DNA of 64,000 bases from Croceivirga sp009797885. GTDB taxonomy: Bacteria; Bacteroidota; Bacteroidia; Flavobacteriales; Flavobacteriaceae. The DNA lies in assembly GCA_045866215.1 (NCBI GenBank), contig AP035880.1:2728001-2792000 (forward strand), given 5' to 3'. Position numbers and translations under genes: made by a program. The notes below the pieces were generated by a model. It saw only the letters and a list, made by a program, of their open reading frames with translations, had not been told where the DNA came from and searched no databases. Shown here in pieces: positions 61,132 through 64,000 of the stretch (the stretch's first letter is position 1; every line of letters begins with the position of its first letter).

Positions 61132-62097
61132 TTATCGATTTTGATTCAATAACGGTAAGAGTACAAAAGATATTGCGCCAAAAACCAGGACCATAAAGGT
61201 TTGGGCGATCCACATGATCCAGCCAAATGCATTCCCGGCTACCGTACCCACTCCAAAGAGTTCCAGGGATTTACCAACAGCTATGGGAAAAGCGAGGAAA
61301 CCACCATTGGTAGTGGTCATGGCAAATGCTCCGGCCACAAAGGCGACCAGGGTGGCCCCAAAAGATAGACCGACCGTTTCCATTACGGTGAACTTTATGA
61401 CCCAGAACATGAGGATGTAGGCAAACCAAATAAAAAAGGTGTGAAAGATAAAGGCCCACTTTCGCTTCATTCTAAATATGCTGAGCACGCCCTGAAGGAC
61501 ATCGTTCAGGAAATTCTTGAGTTTGGAGGCAAAGGTTGATGTTGATTTTTTTAAAATTTGAATACCCAGGAACAAACCTGCAATCCCCAATGCCAAGATA
61601 ATGGCACCACCGGCAATTCCCAACCCGGATTCCTTTATGAACCCCAATATTAAATCCGTTTGTAGTATTAGGGCTATCCCAATAACCAAAAAAAGCATGA
61701 TCAGGTCAATGATTCGCTCCGTCACTATGGTACCCATGCCTTTTTCAAAAGGGACGCCTTCATAAGTGCTTAATGCGGTTGCCCTTAAAATCTCCCCGGA
61801 ACGCGGTACGCCAAGATTGGCCAAATAAGCGATCAGCACAATAAGGGTATTATTGCTCACCTTGGGTTTGTATCCAAGGGGTTCCAAAAGATAATTCCAC
61901 CTTATGGCCCGGGATACATGGCTCAATATTCCGATAAAGAGGGATAGGCCCACCCAAAAAATGTCTGCTTGACCAATGTATGTAATGATTTGGCCTCGTT
62001 GTTCGGGAGTGGTGGAGCTATATAAATACCAAATCAAAAAAAGTCCCAAGGTAATAGGGACCAGAAGTTTGAGTGTTTTTTTTAAGGAAGGGGTCAA
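61132..62097 (-). CDS. flippase-like membrane protein (lysylphosphatidylglycerol synthase TM family)
   Basis: The 321-residue protein has about eight membrane segments and fits the UPF0104/AglD-type lysylphosphatidylglycerol synthase transmembrane family, probably a lipid flippase or transferase. Conserved blocks are HVSRAIRWNYLLEPLGYKP and LANLGVPRSGEILRATAL. No soluble aminoacyl-transferase domain is present. The start codon is an unusual TTG at 62097, one base after the panD stop; an in-frame TGA lies two codons upstream and no ATG fits, so translation coupling to panD is likely. Confidence 0.82.
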   Translation of the reverse strand: MTPSLKKTLKLLVPITLGLFLIWYLYSSTTPEQRGQIITYIGQADIFWVGLSLFIGILSHVSRAIRWNYLLEPLGYKPKVSNNTLIVLIAYLANLGVPRSGEILRATALSTYEGVPFEKGMGTIVTERIIDLIMLFLVIGIALILQTDLILGFIKESGLGIAGGAIILALGIAGLFLGIQILKKSTSTFASKLKNFLNDVLQGVLSIFRMKRKWAFIFHTFFIWFAYILMFWVIKFTVMETVGLSFGATLVAFVAGAFAMTTTNGGFLAFPIAVGKSLELFGVGTVAGNAFGWIMWIAQTFMVLVFGAISFVLLPLLNQNR

Positions 62098-62098
62098 A

Positions 62099-62449
62099 TT
62101 AGTTCAATAAGTTGGTTTCCTCATTTGGGAAAACCAATGCCGGATTGAATTTTTTGGCCTCTTCAATGTCCATCCAGGCATAGGTAATCAAAATAAGCAC
62201 ATCTCCCGCAGCCACTTTGCGGGCCGCGGCACCGTTCAGTGTTAGTTCCCCGGAACCCCTTGGGCCTGGGATGGCATAGGTTTCCAAGCGTTCCCCATTA
62301 TTGTTGTTAACAATTTGGACCTTTTCACCACGAATGATGTTGGCGGCATCCATCAAATCTTCATCTATGGTAATGCTGCCAATATAGTTGAGGTCGGCTC
62401 CGGTGACCTTTACACGATGAATTTTGGATTTTACTACTTCTATCTGCAT
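62099..62449 (-). CDS. panD: aspartate 1-decarboxylase
   Basis: The 116-residue pyruvoyl enzyme makes beta-alanine for pantothenate synthesis. It is made as a proenzyme that cleaves itself between G24 and S25 in YIGSITID to form the pyruvoyl group. The motifs KIHRVKVTGADLNY and RGSGELTLNGAAARKV are typical. ATG at 62449 is the start; the in-frame TTG three codons upstream is not needed. It lies 15 bp after panC and its stop touches the flippase gene start. Confidence 0.96.
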   Translation of the reverse strand: MQIEVVKSKIHRVKVTGADLNYIGSITIDEDLMDAANIIRGEKVQIVNNNNGERLETYAIPGPRGSGELTLNGAAARKVAAGDVLILITYAWMDIEEAKKFNPALVFPNEETNLLN

Positions 62450-62464
62450 TTGGAGCAAAATTAT

Positions 62465-63313
62465 TTAATTCAGGGCAATATTGTCTATCAATCGAATCCC
62501 TTCTGCATAAACGGCAATAAAGGCCCTATATTCCTTGTTTACCTGAACTTGGTTGACCGGGATCAAGGTATCTATATCGGTTATTTCAAAATATTCCAAT
62601 TCAAACAATTGGTTTTCATTAAATTGAATGGAAACCCAATCCCTTATATCCTTAGCATTTTCCGTGCCAAATTTAGCTTTGGCAGCTTTCAGTATTTGGT
62701 ATATAAAACCAGCCGCTTTCCTAGTCGGTTTGGAGAGCCTTTCATTACGTGAACTTCTCGCCAGACCATTGGGCTCCCTTTCAATTGGGCAGGGTATGAT
62801 CTCCAAGTCAAGGTTGGACTGCTCCACCAATTTTTGGATGATCTGCAATTGTTGAAAATCCTTTTCCCCGAAATAGGCCCTGTCAGGTTTAACGGCCTCA
62901 AAGAGCAGTTCCACAATGGTGGCAACACCATTAAAATGACCTTCCCTAAATTCGCCCTCCATCACTTTTTCAAGACCATTGAAGTTGAACGATTTTGAGT
63001 TGATGTTCCCATTGTAAATCTCCAGTTTGGATGGGGCAAAAATGAGGATTTGATCGGAGACGGACTCCAAAAGGACACTGTCCTTTGATAAATCCGAAGG
63101 ATATTTCTTAAGGTCCTCCTTATTATTAAACTGTGTAGGGTTTATAAAAATACTTACCACGGTAAAATCATTATCCTCCAACGATTTCCTTACCAGGGAA
63201 AGGTGTCCACTGTGTAAAGCTCCCATTGTTGGGACAAGGCCAATGGACTTCTTTTTTGATTTCCATTCCCCAAGCATCACTTGAAGTTCCTTTTTACTTT
63301 GGAGTACATGCAT
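62465..63313 (-). CDS. panC: pantothenate synthetase
   Basis: The 282-residue enzyme joins pantoate and beta-alanine with ATP. Visible motifs are VPTMGALHSGHLSLV (HxGH), FINPTQFNNKEDL, DRAYFGEKDFQQLQI and the KMSKS-like GLARSSRNERLS. It leads the panC-panD-flippase-esterase-radA run and is divergent from glgA. A TATTTTTG box at 63333-63340 could be its promoter. Confidence 0.96.
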   Translation of the reverse strand: MHVLQSKKELQVMLGEWKSKKKSIGLVPTMGALHSGHLSLVRKSLEDNDFTVVSIFINPTQFNNKEDLKKYPSDLSKDSVLLESVSDQILIFAPSKLEIYNGNINSKSFNFNGLEKVMEGEFREGHFNGVATIVELLFEAVKPDRAYFGEKDFQQLQIIQKLVEQSNLDLEIIPCPIEREPNGLARSSRNERLSKPTRKAAGFIYQILKAAKAKFGTENAKDIRDWVSIQFNENQLFELEYFEITDIDTLIPVNQVQVNKEYRAFIAVYAEGIRLIDNIALN

Positions 63314-63332
63314 GATTTAAAACAAAAGCGTG

Positions 63333-63340
63333 CAAAAATA
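63333..63340 (-). promoter_or_regulatory. candidate -7 element of panC
   Basis: The minus strand carries TATTTTTG, an exact TAnnTTTG match, about 20 bases before the panC ATG at 63313. No clear -33 element is seen. Confidence 0.4.
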
Positions 63341-63371
63341 CTATAAATACTGGTATTAGGCATAATTTTTG

Positions 63372-63379
63372 TACTTTTG
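63372..63379 (+). promoter_or_regulatory. candidate -7 element of glgA
   Basis: TACTTTTG is an exact TAnnTTTG match, 36 bases before the glgA ATG at 63416. Confidence 0.45.
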
Positions 63380-63415
63380 CAGCTACGTTTTGTCAGATGA
63401 ACAAAAATTGCATGT

Positions 63416-64000
63416 ATGACTGGTAAAAAGATATTGTTCGTATCTTCTGAATTAGTGCCCTACCTACCCGAGAACCAAGTTTCCTTAATGTCTTATGAAG
63501 CACCTAGAATGGTCAATAGCAATGGAGGCCAGATTAGGATTTTTATGCCAAGATATGGTAATATCAATGAAAGAAGGCACCAATTGCACGAGGTTATCCG
63601 TCTTTCTGGGATGAACTTGGTCATTAACGATATGGATATGCCCTTAATCATTAAAGTGGCCTCTATACCAAGGGAGCGAATCCAGGTTTATTTCATAGAC
63701 AACGATGAGTATTTTAAGAGGAAAGCTACTTTTGAGGACAAGGAAGGAAATCTTTTTCCGGATAACGACGAAAGGGGAATCTTCTTTGCCAAGGGTGTTG
63801 TGGAAACAGTGAAGAAGTTAAATTGGTCCCCGGACATTATTCATGTCCATGGCTGGATGGCGTCCTTATTACCCTTGTACCTTAGGGAGTATTATGCCGA
63901 TGAGCCCATCTTCATGGATAGTAAAATAGTGACCTCGGTTTATGGAAAGGGATTTGATGGGGAACTGAACAGTAGCATGTTGGATAAAATTGCTTTTGAC
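63416..64000 (+). CDS. glgA: glycogen/starch synthase, 3' end cut by window
   Basis: The 195 codons present encode the N-terminal half of a GT5 glycogen synthase, which adds glucose from ADP-glucose to glycogen in the cytoplasm. The start MTGKKILFVSSELVPYLPEN carries the GT5 KxGG-region counterpart in the form typical of Bacteroidota, where the donor loop is altered. The motif DIIHVHGWMASLLPLYL is characteristic. The rest lies beyond the window. It is divergent from panC across 102 bp, an arrangement common in Flavobacteriaceae. Confidence 0.9.
   Translation, partial: MTGKKILFVSSELVPYLPENQVSLMSYEAPRMVNSNGGQIRIFMPRYGNINERRHQLHEVIRLSGMNLVINDMDMPLIIKVASIPRERIQVYFIDNDEYFKRKATFEDKEGNLFPDNDERGIFFAKGVVETVKKLNWSPDIIHVHGWMASLLPLYLREYYADEPIFMDSKIVTSVYGKGFDGELNSSMLDKIAFD

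Noticed and set aside
1..64000. CRISPR arrays, prophage, integrase, transposase, toxin-antitoxin or defence systems
   Set aside because: No tandem direct-repeat array and no matching proteins were seen in any part of the window.

Overview
The window looks like chromosomal DNA of a marine-type member of the Flavobacteriaceae (Bacteroidota). The evidence is the DUF6090, DUF5689 and VCBS proteins, panC-panD-radA next to glycogen synthase, GPH and GRP sugar transporters, many lipoproteins with a Cys lipobox, few Shine-Dalgarno sequences, and promoters with the TAnnTTTG -7 element. I see no rRNA, tRNA, CRISPR array, transposase or phage gene. No gap between genes exceeds about 300 bases.

Region 1 (1-18.2 kb) is mostly housekeeping and small metabolic genes: glutamate dehydrogenase (cut by the window edge), a cystathionine gamma-synthase family enzyme, a divergent DinB/ArsR pair, an Asp/Glu racemase, an ArsC-like protein coupled to a DMT exporter, a DUF763 protein, a thioesterase divergent from a nitronate monooxygenase, a lamin-tail lipoprotein, a tightly packed ankyrin-NUDIX-omega-amidase run, a ComF-like protein and glycyl-tRNA synthetase. 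Region 2 (18.2-22.2 kb) holds small and poorly characterised genes, including an N-terminally short Crp/Fnr regulator and a lipoprotein of the N-acylglucosamine 2-epimerase (AGE) family.

Region 3 (22.2-28.2 kb) is a beta-mannan locus. A GH26 mannanase lipoprotein, a GPH transporter, a GH130 mannosylglucose phosphorylase and a cytoplasmic AGE epimerase are transcribed together, away from an AraC regulator. The inferred route is mannan to mannobiose, uptake, epimerisation to mannosylglucose, then phosphorolysis to mannose-1-phosphate and glucose.

Region 4 (28.4-37.0 kb) looks like a self-contained nucleoside/ribose scavenging system. A LacI repressor gene leads an operon with two secreted VCBS-repeat proteins and two secreted nucleoside hydrolases. 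Divergent from it are ribokinase and a GRP-type sugar transporter. One perfect 20-bp palindrome lies between the two arms. This is the best candidate for a little-described system here.

Region 5 (37.0-51.3 kb) has a secreted serine hydrolase, an S41 peptidase, a membrane class III cyclase, a GT39-type glycosyltransferase, KatG with a strong terminator, a VOC protein overlapping a vanadium-haloperoxidase-like lipoprotein, a kinase/PLP-enzyme fusion and a TonB-dependent receptor. Region 6 (51.5-58.5 kb) has an NrtR-type NUDIX regulator divergent from a GH3 glycosidase with two matching operators, then exonuclease III, an aldo/keto reductase, and a coupled pair of secreted proteins (tandem retropepsin and triple glycogen-binding domain). 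Region 7 (58.6-64 kb) is the panC-panD-flippase-esterase-radA operon, divergent from a glycogen synthase gene cut by the window end.
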